Source of the DNA: Bicyclus anynana
Taxonomy: Eukaryota > Arthropoda > Insecta > Lepidoptera > Nymphalidae
NCBI RefSeq assembly: GCF_947172395.1
Contig: NC_069108.1
Location: forward strand, 411,501-475,500
Direction: 5' to 3'
DNA: 64,000 bases
The notes under the pieces were generated by a model. The model worked only from the letters and a program-made list of their open reading frames with translations. It searched no databases and had not been told where the DNA came from. The translations under genes were made by a program, and so were the position numbers. This document shows, piece by piece, positions 22,936-33,675 of this stretch (the first letter of the stretch is position 1; every line of letters begins with the position of its first letter).

Positions 22936-23277
22936 GGTACCAAAGTAGTGCTGTGTTAATTAAAGCCGTTTCTGAAAGAACTGTCTGAAAGTCCTAAATC
23001 TATACTAATATAATAAAGCTGAAGAGTTTGTTTGTTTGTTTGTTTGTTTGATTGAACGCGCTAATCTCTGGAACTACTGGTCCGATTTGAAAAATTCTTT
23101 CAGTGTTAGATAGCCCATTTATCGAGGAAGGCTATAGGCTATATATTATACCTGTATTCTTACGGGAACGGGAACCACGCGGGTGAAACCGCACGGCGTC
23201 AGCTAGTCTTTATTATATAAACGGCTTGAATTATTACAGCACTAACTTGGCACCGCCTTCAAACTGATCAAAATCCG
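22936..23277. mobile_element. MITE M2 split by a Lep1-type element
   Basis: Left half 22936-22998 (TTAATTAAAGCCGTTTCTGA) and right half 23207-23277 (TTGGCACCGCCTTCAAACTG), separated by the Lep1-type element at 22999-23206. Confidence 0.7.
22999..23206 (+). mobile_element. Lep1-type Helitron-like element, complete
   Basis: TCTATACTAATATAATAAAG ... GCACGGCGTCAGCTAG, inserted between A and T within M2. 208 bp, non-coding. Confidence 0.85.
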
Positions 23278-23517
23278 TTAAATGGTTTGTAAGATCCAAC
23301 CCAACGTATATCGGATTCCACATCATGTTTTACTATGTTATGTTAATGATAATGAAGATCATAGCATAAGAAACTAGCAATGTAATGAAAGTACTCAAGA
23401 TATGATACGTCATTAATATCCAAGTGGGTAAAGCTTAGCTTTCTCTCTCAGACAACCCTTGGGGGAAACGGCTTTATGTGATAGCTAGCATAAATATATA
23501 TTACTAAACATATTTTT

Positions 23518-23606
23518 GATCATGATAGCCCAGTGGATATGACCTCTGCCTTCGATTCGGAGGCGTAGGTTCGAATCCGGTACATAGCATGCTCCTCTAA
23601 CTTCTA
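23518..23606 (+). mobile_element. SINE S1 head fragment
   Basis: GATAGCCCAGTGGATATGAC through GGTTCGAATCC, then truncated. Confidence 0.7.
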
Positions 23607-23756
23607 TTAAATGGAAGGGAATTACGCGGTTGAAACTTATAAGTCTATCTGTCAAAATAAATGAGCAAGTTTTGTATAATTGACGAAGTGGTCAAAGAAT
23701 TTCAGGCGCTAAATATTTACGTACAATATAAATAATATAATTATTATTTATATTCA

Positions 23757-24000
23757 ACCAACACCTTAAGAAGCTTTCGCTTAACTGTTGGATCAAGAGT
23801 CGGATACAAAAGGCAGTGATTCTTGAGACGGCGCGTATTGTGAGGAGGTTCCTCACTCTGGAGCCCTGACCACCGGTTGCTTGGGCACTCAAATGTCCCG
23901 CAGCGGGAGGGTGAATTTTTTTTATAAATTTTTAATAATGTTTTGTATTTTATACTTATATTGTTAAAAATTTTAAAAAAAGGAGTAATAAATAAATGAG
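23757..24000 (+). pseudogene. LINE Lc C-terminal and 3'UTR fragment
   Basis: Reads LKKLSLNCWIKSRIQKAVIL, ETARIVRRFLTLEP, stop, followed by CCACCGGTTGCTTGGGCACT and an AATAAATAAAT tail. A close copy lies at 62226-62470. The protein end is typical of lepidopteran endonuclease-reverse-transcriptase LINEs. Confidence 0.65.
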
Positions 24001-24342
24001 AGCCAATAATAATAATAATATTTATTTATTTTAATATTTATCATTCTTTTAGGTATTTCGTGAATTTTTTTTTTCTAAAATTATTGTTTTACTCGTAATT
24101 TGGAAATTAATGCAAATTCTATAACATTTATTTTGTTTTATGTAAAGTCTATAAGTTATTTTGTGTTAAATAAAATTTTGAAAAATCTCAAAATTATACG
24201 TTTGTACTTTGACACCTAATGTATCAAATCATTTGGTATTTTTTAATAAACTAAAATTACTACAAACAAAATATGAAGTTTTAAAATATGTAAAAATATG
24301 ACCCCGGGAAATACACAAAATATCAAGTTTATGAAAAAATTA

Positions 24343-24636
24343 ATATCATCATCATGATTATCAACCTATATTCGGCTCACTGCTGAGCTCGAGTCTCCTC
24401 TCAGAATGAGAGGGGTTAGGCCAATAGTCCACCACGCTGGCCCAATGTGCATTGGCAGACTTCACACACGCAGAGAACAAAGAAAATTCTCAGGTATGCA
24501 GGTTTCCTCACGAAGTTTTCCTTCACCGTTTGAGACACGTGATATTTAATTTCTTAAAATGCACACAACTGGAAAAGTTGGAGGTGCATGCCCAAATCGG
24601 GGGCAGAGGTCACATCCACTGGGCTATCACGGCTCA
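24343..24636 (-). mobile_element. SINE S1 copy
   Basis: Reverse S1 with a small deletion before the B box (GTGCATGCCCAAATCGG); ends GGGCTATCACGGCTC. Confidence 0.8.
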
Positions 24637-24899
24637 ATTTATATGGTATTTACAAAGACATTAGATCACAAGTGAATCTTCTTCGAAATTAAATTATAGA
24701 ATTTAAATAGATGGTGGGTTTCAGCTCTATATCCTTCTTTTTAATAAATATTTATTTTAAGAAATATTATAATATTAAAGTTTTTTTCTCTCTAATGCAT
24801 ATTCTTTTTTATAAATATTTTTACAGTGAAAAGAAATCTTTACACAGCAAATGCTTTGAAAATGAATGATGAGCGATGTTAAGTAGTATAATCACTTAC

Positions 24900-24957
24900 C
24901 ACCAGCGGGACTGAAGCACACAATGCACTGGCGGCGGCCGAGAGCCGCTTATATATA
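24900..24957 (-). promoter_or_regulatory. candidate CCAP promoter and non-coding exon 1
   Basis: On the minus strand a TATATATA box (24957-24950) is followed 28 nt on by an initiator-like CCAGTG with A at 24929, then GTGCTTCAGTCCCGCTGGTG and a consensus donor GTAAGTGA directly after 24900. This gives a ~30-nt leader exon. CCAP exon 2 (edge 11530) needs such a partner, and no other minus-strand promoter-donor pair is as good between them. The link to CCAP, across a 13.4-kb intron, is inference. Confidence 0.5.
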
Positions 24958-25016
24958 GGGGTTGTAGCGAACTGAGGGCTGGCTTGGGGCATGCGTAGAG
25001 AGGGATGATCATTAAA

Positions 25017-25152
25017 ACTTTTTTTTTAATTCTTTACAAGTTAGCCCTTGACTACAATCTCACCTGATGGTAAGTGATGATGTAATTTAAGATGAAAACG
25101 GGCTGTTTGGTAGGGTGGTAACTAGCCACGGCCGAAGCCTCCCACCAGCCAA
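25017..25152 (-). mobile_element. SINE S2, internally deleted
   Basis: TTTACAAGTTAGCCCTTGAC, CACCTGATGGTAAGTGATGA, then jumps to GGTAGGGTGGTAACTAGCCA. Confidence 0.75.
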
Positions 25153-25159
25153 TTTCTCG

Positions 25160-25790
25160 TAACAGTGTTTATTTTTTTAAGTAACTCAAGCTTTTTTGTT
25201 ATAATAATAATACCATGACGTCAATTTTGTGACGTCACAATGTTACTTGATGTACTAAACGTCAAAATAATCGTTTAGATACTATCATTTTTGTCAAACG
25301 CTCTGTTTGTAAAAGATTTGTTATAGTGACGTCATGAAACAGTTGAAATATAGACAATCATGCCCAACAGGCTCGTATTGACAAAAAAATATTTAACCGA
25401 AATACGAACCCCTGTTAAAATATCCAAGTGACAGCGAACCCCTTACTAACTAACCCACAATCACTACCAACCACCCCAAAGAAAACAAATATTTGACTGA
25501 AGAAAATAAGGTTTTTATTAGAATAAAAGTTAACACATAACGTACCAAAACAAATGTCTTTGTAATATTAATGTTATGCTTGTTTCTTGTTGCAAATGGA
25601 TTCAATGTTAGGAGTAATTTTGGACAATTTTAACCATAATTCTCACCTGGCATCAGATATCAAGCCACCATTACGTAAATCTTGTCGCAAACCCCCTACC
25701 GTCAAATGGCGAACCCCTAGGGGTTCGCGTACCCCACTTTGAGAAACATAGATCTAGTAGAACGATAATGAACAATTCAAGACCATTTTA
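25160..25790. other. possible hAT-like remnant, no gene
   Basis: AT-rich, closing at 25700-25745 with GCGAACCCCTAGGGGTTCGC and CCCCACTTTGAGAAAC, a terminal style seen in hAT elements. The matching other end was not found. Confidence 0.3.
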
Positions 25791-25798
25791 AAAAAAGT

Positions 25799-26095
25799 GC
25801 CGTGATAGTCTAGTGGATACGACCTCTGCCTCCGATTCCGGAGGGTGTGGGTTCGAATCCGGTCCAGGGCATGCACCTTAAACTTTTCAGTTGTGTGCAT
25901 TTTAATAAATTAAATATCACGTGTCTCAAACGGTGAAGGAAAACATCGTGAGGAAACCTGCATACCAGAGAATTTTCTTAAATCTCTGCGTGTGTGAAGT
26001 CTGAAAATCTGCATTGGGCCAGCGTGTTAGACTATTGGCCTAACCTCATTCTGAGAGGAGACTCGAGCTCAGCAGTGAGCCGAATATGGGTTGAA
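25799..26095 (+). mobile_element. SINE S1 copy, full length
   Basis: One of the cleanest S1 copies: TGATAGTCTAGTGGATACGA, GGTTCGAATCCGGTCCAGGG, end GTGAGCCGAATATGGGTTGA. Confidence 0.85.
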
Positions 26096-26122
26096 ATGAT
26101 GTTGATAAAAAAGTGTATTAGC

Positions 26123-26302
26123 CTATTCCATTTTCCCAATTGAATGGAGTATGGAATATTCGACTTTTGACTTTAGACTTATGACCGTCTCCACAGGTCC
26201 CCTGTTCCCCGCGCCCCGCTGCGCCGCGTAGGGCAGGCCGTAGGCCGCGGCGCTCGTTGCTTGCATCACCATCAAAGTGCCCAATATTGCCTCCAACGCC
26301 AT
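26123..26302 (-). CDS. possible first exon of a secreted protein (tentative)
   Basis: Minus-strand open frame of 59 codons from ATG 26302 to TAG 26123. It starts MALEAILGTLMVMQATSAAA, a plausible signal peptide, then YGLPYAAQRGAGNRGP. The coding part is strikingly GC-rich against AT-rich surroundings, as in the proven exons here. A TTTATAAG box lies about 50 nt upstream of the ATG on the same strand. Likely only the first half is exon; the best donor I can see (CCT|GTGGAG) is weak and I found no convincing next exon. Family not recognised. It lies about 1.3 kb upstream of the candidate CCAP promoter. Confidence 0.3.
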   Translation of the reverse strand: MALEAILGTLMVMQATSAAAYGLPYAAQRGAGNRGPVETVISLKSKVEYSILHSIGKME

Positions 26303-26344
26303 TGATTAAACCATAGGCTTTATGTGTACGACCTTTTTAGCAGT

Positions 26345-26425
26345 ACTTGCTTATAAACTGCTTGAGTGGTTTAGTGGTTGGCTAGTTTCTGATCACGAGG
26401 CTATGGGTTCGAGCCCCGATTTTGT
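26345..26425 (+). mobile_element. tRNA-like SINE head (minor family)
   Basis: TTTAGTGGTTGGCTAG resembles an A box and GGGTTCGAGCCCC a B box. There is no clean acceptor stem, so more likely a SINE head than a tRNA. Confidence 0.35.
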
Positions 26426-26464
26426 TAACACTCAGAAATTCTCAATAGCAATCCGCCATTATTT

Positions 26465-26745
26465 TATTTCTCATTTATTTATTTTATTCTTTACAAGTTA
26501 GCCCTTGACTACAATCTCACCTGATGGTAAGTGATGCAGTCTAAGATGGAAGCGGGCTTACTTGTTAGGAGGAGGATGAAATCCACACCCCTTTCGGGTT
26601 CTACACGACGTCGTAGCGGAACGCTAAATCGCTTGGCGGTACGTCTTTGTCGGTAGGGCGGTAACTAGCCACGGCCAAAGCCTCCCACCAGCCAGACCTG
26701 GACCAATTAAGAAAACCTCAATCGGTCCAGCCGGGGATCTCGTAT
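26465..26745 (-). mobile_element. SINE S2 copy
   Basis: ATTCTTTACAAGTTAGCCCT to CCTCAATCGGTCCAGCCGGG; a further S2 scrap lies at 26838-26885. Confidence 0.8.
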
Positions 26746-27429
26746 ATAATGGGTCTTTTTAGCCCCTTGTATAACAATCTACTATAATGGAATATGTCCG
26801 GAGCGAAGTCTTACAGCGAGTTACCTTCATCTAAATTGCATTCTTCGCCACTGGTAACTAGCCACGGCCGAAGCCTTCCACCAGGCCGTCAAAACTGGAT
26901 CGATCAGACAAAGTCGCGTGCGATCAAAGATCACACTCAAGTTATTCCTAAATCAACAGAAATATAAGACAACAAGGTAATACGAGCAGGAAGTCCTACA
27001 AAGTTAACTTTGTAAACTCTCAAAATTTTTGGAAAAAAGGTGTGTAATTACATATAATAAATGAGTGGGATGGATTTGTTTTTATCCATGAACTAGAGAA
27101 ATTCGCTGACTTCGCGCGGGTTATAAGTTCCGTTGTTTTTACTCAATGACAAGTGGTCATTGAATAAACACATTGTCAAATCGTGCCAACTTTGATTTGA
27201 ATTCATTAAGTAGTTTAGGGGTGATACGTTTTTTAAAAAAGCTCGTTTTTAACTTTCCTCTGTTTTTTTCTATAGATAAGCTATTAATGTGCTTAAAAAT
27301 TAGTTATTTTCTTAATGAAACAAGCAATATAACTAAATACAAAATATTTTTTTCAGTCATTCCATATACTCGATACCAAAGGAGGTAGTTTATAACAAAT
27401 GAATGGACCAACAAACCTGCTTAAGAAAT

Positions 27430-27560
27430 TCATCAATATCAACCCATCGGCACACTGCTGAGCTCAAGTTTCCTCTCAGAATGAGAGGGGTTAGGCCAAT
27501 AGTCCACCACGCTGGCAATGCAGATTGGCAGACTTCACACACGCAGAGAATTAATAAAAT
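27430..27560 (-). mobile_element. SINE S1 3' fragment
   Basis: GGCACACTGCTGAGCTCAAG and ACTTCACACACGCAGAGAAT; abuts an S2 copy. Confidence 0.7.
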
Positions 27561-27589
27561 TTTCTTCAGAAATTACAGAATCGTAATTA

Positions 27590-27780
27590 TTATTTTTTTA
27601 TTCTTTACAAGTTAGCCCTTGACTACAATAACACTTGATGGTAAGTGATGATGCAATCTAAGATGGAAGCAGGCTAACTTGTTAGGAGTATGATGAAAAC
27701 CCACACCTGGTTGTTTCTACATCATCGTACCGGAACGCTAAATCGTTTGGCGATACATCTTTGCTGGTAGGGTGGTAACT
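27590..27780 (-). mobile_element. SINE S2, 5'-truncated
   Basis: TTCTTTACAAGTTAGCCCTT through CGTACCGGAACGCTAAATCG to GGTAGGGTGGTAACT. Confidence 0.75.
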
Positions 27781-27789
27781 GGAGCTGGG

Positions 27790-28699
27790 AATCGAATCCA
27801 CGAACTCTCTGTTGAGAACCACAGCCCAATACAAAGATTTCTTTACAGTTGGAGGTGTTATACCCCCGTGCTCCGGAGAGCATGAGATAAGGTTCACAAC
27901 TCATTATATCGTCTCGAACACGTATCGGTTTCGTATCACCTCGCCGGCTGCGATTCCCAGAGCTGGTGGATATTTTTGGGTAAGTTTTCGAGTCAAGTTA
28001 AAAACCTAGCCTAGCTGCCTTAAAATAGAACTAGAGACTTAGCTTAGGAGTTTTTTTGCAAATACTCCAAATGTGTTCCTACCTTCTCAGAAATGCGTAT
28101 CAGCTCTTGGACCATACGAAGTAATGTAAGAGTAAGCGCGATGTCGGTGAGCGGTAAGCATGGTGGCAACGAGGCACCATAAGGTTGTCTCGAGGCGCGG
28201 CGTTTACTTTACATATCCTACTCGTATTAGTGAGCTTTGAAGTAAGGAGTAGGTATATATTGGACGCCTCGAGGCGATATGCAGCCGGTCCGTGTCCAAG
28301 GCGTTATAATGAATTTTGACCTTTAGTTCAATGTCAATATATGCCGATAACTAAAAATGTGGAGATAAGAACAGGGAATTTAATCTCTTCGCTATTTTGA
28401 TTTCGCTATTTTCGCCACAGAACGCGGCAAATCAAACGAATTTACAATCTTGTGTGACAGATGTCAATTGTCACTGGTAGGTACACGCGAAAACTGTCAG
28501 CCATGACAGACACTGAGCATAGATTACAAACTATTGCATAGACTCAATACAATTTACTTTTTTTAGTGTCAACTAGCGAACGCTAGCGATATCCTAGTGA
28601 AATTGAAATACTTTGCGCACAAAAACGCAGCACTGTCATTCGTTCATCGAATTTTACTGCCCATGTTTTTTTCATACCGGGGGCACAGATTAATCAATA
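27790..28699. other. unassigned DNA with short GC-rich patches
   Basis: 27785-27835 has a reverse tRNA-like B box (GGGAATCGAATCC). At 28090-28214 the minus strand is open for about 40 codons (containing LPLTDIALTLTLLRMVQELI) and ends at a fair donor, GAGAAG|GTAGGA, but no acceptor is visible. 28180-28310 has CTCGAGGCG motifs on both sides, perhaps a MITE. Nothing firm. Confidence 0.3.
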
Positions 28700-29520
28700 A
28701 TATACAGATGTAGCATACGGAACACGACGGTGTCGATATTCAAAAACGAATACGTTCTCTTGTCAGTACTGTAAGAGGCGTCCATAACTTAGAGATATTG
28801 AATTAAAGTCCAACTTCTCATGTAGGTATACATTTTAATTTCATCTTCACCATAGGTACAGTAAATCTCGACATTGACAATATCACGAAATCTCGTAAAC
28901 ATTAACTGTCGTACATTTTCATTTACACTCAATGATTAGTAATTTAGTAATTAAATCGATAATCTAATTTCGTCGTCCACCATTTTGTAACTCCCGCCCG
29001 CGTCACCATTTTTCCTTCTTTTTTTTGTATGCCAAAAGGCAAAGGCATTACACCGTACAGCCATAGAATACTTTATTTATTTAAATTAAATACTCGGCCA
29101 TACTGCCGGACGTGTTAATATTGTTCTTATAAATTCCATTTTGTATAACAATGTAATATTCCATATACATTTAACTAGAAAAACCACATTTTAGACAATA
29201 TTTACGAAACCTTACAGTACGATACTAAACGTCGCATCAATTTTCAATATTATTCAAGAAAAATGGCGTCACACGTTTTTAAATATTTTAAAAACTGTTC
29301 ACATAAACTAATGAAATAAGATAGAGTATTTTTTATTGTTTATTATTGATTGTTATATTAATTTACGTAATTGTTGTTAGTGTTAAATTTTGAAATACAA
29401 ATGATGAAAAAAGTTTGTATATGCGGATGTCAAGGAGACGTGTGAGTTTTGTTTTTTTTTTATGGGTTATATTGACTTCAGCACGCAGTTTGTAAAGACT
29501 CTCTCTGGTTACTCTGTGAC
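28700..29520 (+). repeat. dispersed repeat, copy interrupted by a solo LTR
   Basis: 28700-28769 and 29217-29520 together match 16548-16915; the 447-bp gap is the LTR. Confidence 0.65.
28770..29216. mobile_element. probable solo LTR of an LTR retrotransposon
   Basis: 447 bp beginning TGTAAG and ending CTTACA (TG...CA with a 6-bp inverted end), flanked by GTAC at 28766-28769 and 29217-29220. The sister repeat at 16.6 kb has a single GTAC at the corresponding site. Length, TG/CA ends and 4-bp duplication fit a Gypsy-type solo LTR; a small TIR transposon is the alternative. No coding. Confidence 0.6.
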
Positions 29521-29609
29521 CGGGGGCTTATGAAGTAAACTCCAAAAAGTTAAAAGAAATAGAAAGTTTAAAGAAATAGGTATACTAACAGTAGCCTGTC
29601 AATATGTAT

Positions 29610-30150
29610 ATAACAGTATAGTATATGTAAGACAAAATATTAATTTGTACAAACGAAAAGGAGATTTAAGCCCACGTCTTACTAGACACGGGCATAAGTT
29701 AGTTATTTCTGTATATCCAAAGAGTAAAAAAATCTTTTGTAGGTTTGGGTGTACTCTTCTATAATAAGATCTCCAAGACTGTGATGGACCTGCCAATGCA
29801 TAGCTTTAAGCAATGTGTTAAAAAACATTTACTTAGTCGAGGGTACTACAACATTGATGAGTTCCTTAATGATAAAGATGCTTGGAGGCCGTTGGATCAG
29901 CTTCCACCTTCACACAGGAAGTAAAACTATAAGAAATGTAAATTATTAGTAATTGTTATCAATTGTAAATTGTAATACTGTATGACTTTTTCAAAAGAGC
30001 AACTGTTGAGTTTCTTGCCGGTATCTTCTCAGCAGAACCTGCCTTCCGAACCGGTGGTAGAATCTTTACAAATAGTCAACTGACGTGTCAAAAGTGCTTG
30101 TAAACTGAGCCTAATTGAAATAAATGATTTTTGATTTGATTTGATTTAAC
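29610..30150 (+). pseudogene. LINE Lb C-terminal fragment with (ATTTG)n tail
   Basis: Reads KTVMDLPMHSFKQCVKKHLL, then YYNIDEFLNDKDAW and RPLDQLPPSHRK, stop at 29922-29924. The upstream part (LTRHGHKLVISVYPKSKK) is in another frame, so one frameshift. The 3'UTR ends GATTTGATTTGATTT. Other copies at 51358, 54946 and 61866. Confidence 0.7.
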
Positions 30151-30329
30151 CCTCAATTTGAGTGCAATTCAGAAGATAAACAACACAAATTTTCAATATA
30201 CACGAAATCATGCGATAAATTGTCGATCAAAGTGAACTATGACTTATGACGAGTAAAGATTTATTGATTTCACGATAAGTTATAGCTAAGATTTATAACC
30301 AGGGTAAGATACGTACAGATTAAACAAAA

Positions 30330-30530
30330 CTAGCGGACGCCCGCGACTTCGTCCGCCCTTAGACCTCTTTAATCCAACCCTATCGCAAAATCCGTTCTTA
30401 GTAGATACTTACTATCTATAACCTACCTCCCTGCCAAATTTCAGCTTTATACATCAAGCGGGTTTCAAGATTTCGTGATGAACCTTTCGCATTTATATTT
30501 ATGATGGAAAATTCTTTCTCCAATATACAA
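30330..30530 (-). mobile_element. Helitron-like H1 variant fragment
   Basis: CTAGCGGACGCCCGCGACTT followed by CTTTAATCCAACCC and GATTTCGTGATGAACCTTTC. Confidence 0.6.
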
Positions 30531-30770
30531 TTTTTTTTTATTCTTTACAAGTTAGCCCTTGACTATAATCTCACCTGAAGGTAAGTGATGATGCAGTATA
30601 AGATGGAAGCGGGCTAACTTGTTAGGAGGAGGATGAAAATCCACACTCTTTTCGGTTTCTACACGACATCGTACCGGAACGCTAAATCGCTTGGCGGTAC
30701 TTCTTTGTCGGTAGGGTGATAACTAGCCACGGCTGAAGGCTCCCACCAGCCAGACCTGGACTAATACGCC
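30530..30770 (-). mobile_element. SINE S2 copy
   Basis: From TTCTTTACAAGTTAGCCCTT to CCACCAGCCAGACCTGGACT; sits between two Helitron-like pieces and may split them. Confidence 0.75.
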
Positions 30771-30774
30771 CGCG

Positions 30775-31355
30775 ACTTTGTTCTCGTGAAAATCAATATA
30801 AATTTTCAACCCCTATTTCACCCCCTTCTATTTATATTCACGCATGTGTATAATAATAATTTGAATACATAATATATAAATATACAAATCATTAAAGATT
30901 TCTATTGAATATTAACTTCAACCCTTTTTTAACCATTTAGGAGTATCTTACAATATCTAACAACTTTGAAAAAATCTTGAAATTAGTATTTCTTGGGCAG
31001 TACAAATACCAATTATTACAAAACTAACTTGAAAAATGAAGGACTTTCCATTGAACTATAAACCCCTGTATCACCCCCTAATGATTTCATTTTCGCGACC
31101 AAAAAATATCCTATATATATAACCTTCTGCGTATTATGGTCTGGAATCGAGCCAAGTTTCATTTATATTCATTCAGTAGTTTCAGCGTGATGCCCGGTCA
31201 ACAAAATAAAAAAAAATATATTTTTGGGTATCGATTAATGTATACTGCCTCCAACTTAGGACAGACAGACAGACATACAGACAAAAAATAATAATTAAAA
31301 TTTTCAAAGTATATTCAATGCACAGAATTTGACCTGTTACAGTTTTATTATAAGT
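30775..31355 (-). mobile_element. Helitron-like H1 variant
   Basis: ACGCCCGCGACTTTGTTCTC near one end; TTTCACCCCCTTCT, CAGCGTGATGCCCGGTCAAC; ends GACCTGTTACAGTTTTATTA. Confidence 0.6.
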
Positions 31356-31645
31356 GCCTACTTAAATTAAAATCCCAATCTGACTGGGAATCGAATCCAG
31401 GACCTCACTGTGGAGGATCAGATGTACTAGAGTCAACACAAATCGTTTACTTTGCAAGAATAGAGAATTCACATAAAAATCACATGAAAAAGCCATGGAG
31501 TGCACTTTCCTAACTTCTAAACAAACAAGGCAGTTAAAGTAACTGTTAACATTTTAACTCTTATCTTAACTACTGAAGCTGGAGTTTGATGACCTGCAAG
31601 TAGTTGCTTTGAAAAGGAAATGGGAAGGTTTTTTTTTATTCCTTA

Positions 31646-32014
31646 CTAGCGGACGCCCGCTACTTCGTCCGCCCTTAGACATCTTTAATCCAGCTCTTAC
31701 ATTAGTATCGCTGTAAAAATGGAGTAACTTCTCCCGTTTTCCCAACATTTCCCTCCACTGCTCTGCTCCTATTGATCGTAGCGTGATGAAAAGTATACTA
31801 TAACCTGCCCAGGACTATGAGGAATAAAAGTACCAAGTTTTGCTAAAATCCGTCGAATAGTTTTTGTTTCTATAACTAACATAAAGACAGACAGAAAAAC
31901 AAAAATTTTACTGATTGCATTTTGGCATCAATATCGATCACTAATCACCCCCTGATAGTTACTTTGGAAATATATTTCATGTACAGAATTGACCTCTCTA
32001 CAGATTTATTATAA
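31646..32014 (-). mobile_element. Helitron-like H1 variant, near complete
   Basis: CTAGCGGACGCCCGCTACTT to TCTACAGATTTATTATAAGT; the body is CGCTGTAAAAATGGAGTAAC without the CCTACCC array. Confidence 0.7.
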
Positions 32015-32238
32015 GTTTACACAAGTAAGCCCTTAACTACAATCTCACTTGATGGTAAGTGATGATGCAGTCTAAGATGGAAGCGGGCTAACTTGTTAGG
32101 AGGAGGATGAAAATCCACACTCCTTTAGGTTTCTACATGACATAGTAACGGAAAACTTAATCGCTTAGCTGTACGTCTTTGTCTATAGGGTGGTAACTAG
32201 CCACGACCGAAGCCTCCCACCGGCCAGACCTGGACCTA
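32015..32238 (-). mobile_element. SINE S2, truncated
   Basis: CAAGTAAGCCCTTAACTACA through CACCGGCCAGACCTGGACC. Confidence 0.7.
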
Positions 32239-32925
32239 TTGGATTGGATGGATATTCTAAATGTTTAATATTGTTTTACACTTATAACATGTTAGCACTA
32301 AAAAAAAATTTAATAAATTAAAACAAATTAATAGTAGAAACATTTTTGGATATTGAAGTCGGTTTTATTTTTTTAATAATTTTTTTTATAGTCATGTTAT
32401 ATTTTGTGGGTGTTTTAGGCTATATTATTTTAGGCTATATTATATTTCCGTATTCCCAGGAGAACTACGTGGGTGAAACCGTCGGTTAGTTGATAATATT
32501 TAATTGAAGTTTTCTTTAACTAAAACTCAAGCTTGATTGTGGTTTGAAAGCATTTAGTTTTTCAAAAAATCCATTTCGCAGCCGTCTATGTCAGTGACCG
32601 CAAAATTTTTCTTCACATTTTCCATTATAAAGAGAAAATCGGTCAAGCGCGAGCGAAGTTTTTTCATAACTTTTGCTGTTTATATGTGAATCAGGCAATC
32701 GAGTGATTAACTGATTTATATCTTCCACTCAAAGTTCCACCTAAATCGGTTGAGCCATTCCAGATATTAGCTCGAATAAACATACAAACAAACAAAACAT
32801 TCAAAAAATTCGTGCTTTAGTATCTTGTAAATAAATATAAGTACCAGTAGTTAAGAAAACAGTTATTTTTCAAAAAATCATAGACATTCCATTTTATAAT
32901 TTTATTCATGTATTTGATAGATAAT

Positions 32926-33105
32926 CTATACATATAAAGTGGAAAGATGTGTTTGATTGTTGGCTCTGTAACCACTGGACCGAGTTGAAAAACTCATTCA
33001 CAGATTCAACATTACATTATCAGCGAGCAACATTGGTTATATTTGATCCCCGTATTCTCACGGATGTGTAAACTACGCTCAATACACCGCTTGGGGTCTG
33101 CTACA
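32926..33105 (+). mobile_element. diverged Lep1-type element
   Basis: ATCTATACATATAAAGTGGA start, ACTGGACCGAGTTGAAAAAC, CCCCGTATTCTCACGG; the 3' end is decayed. A reverse scrap lies at 32410-32485. Confidence 0.55.
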
Positions 33106-33109
33106 GTTC

Positions 33110-33233
33110 GTGCGCTATAGCATGGTGCGGGTGACAGTTCGTTTCACTCTTGGGAGTTTGTCGCAATTTACGATAATAGTACGTATTATAAACGTCATAT
33201 GACAACTGTCACCCGCACCATGCTACAGCGCAC
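33110..33233. mobile_element. foldback MITE, 30-bp arms
   Basis: Arms 33110-33139 and 33204-33233 differ at one base (GCATGGTGCGGGTGACAGTT core) around a 64-bp loop. Confidence 0.8.
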
Positions 33234-33464
33234 ATAGTATAGTACATTTATATAAATGTGTATGGACTATGTTTATATCATTAATTCTCGTGCGTGAGAA
33301 TTATTCCGTAATTACCGTTTGATAATTCAAAGGTTTACGCGTTTCGTTTGAACCATGGACTTAACTGTGTTTAAATTTAATTAACCCAATTTGTTGAGAA
33401 ACACGCTATGGTAAAATATACCATCTACTAATACATGTTAAATCTAAGATCTCTTATCTATACT

Positions 33465-33664
33465 TCTATACTAATATTATAAAGCTGAAGAGTTCGTTTG
33501 TTTGTTTGATTGAACGCGCCAATCTCAGGAATTCCTGGCCCGATTTGAAAAATTCTTTCAGTGTTAGATAACCCATTTATCGAGGAAGGCTATAGGCTAT
33601 ATATTATCCCCATATTCCTACGGGAACGAGAACCACGGGGGTAAAACCGCGTGGCGTCAGCTAG
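33465..33664 (+). mobile_element. Lep1-type Helitron-like element, complete
   Basis: TCTATACTAATATTATAAAG ... GCGTGGCGTCAGCTAG|T. Confidence 0.85.
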
Positions 33665-33675
33665 TTAATAATAAA

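Noticed and set aside
27682..27904. Overlapping small frames near 27.7-27.9 kb
   Set aside because: They lie across SINE S2 and a reverse B-box region and shift with each repeat copy.
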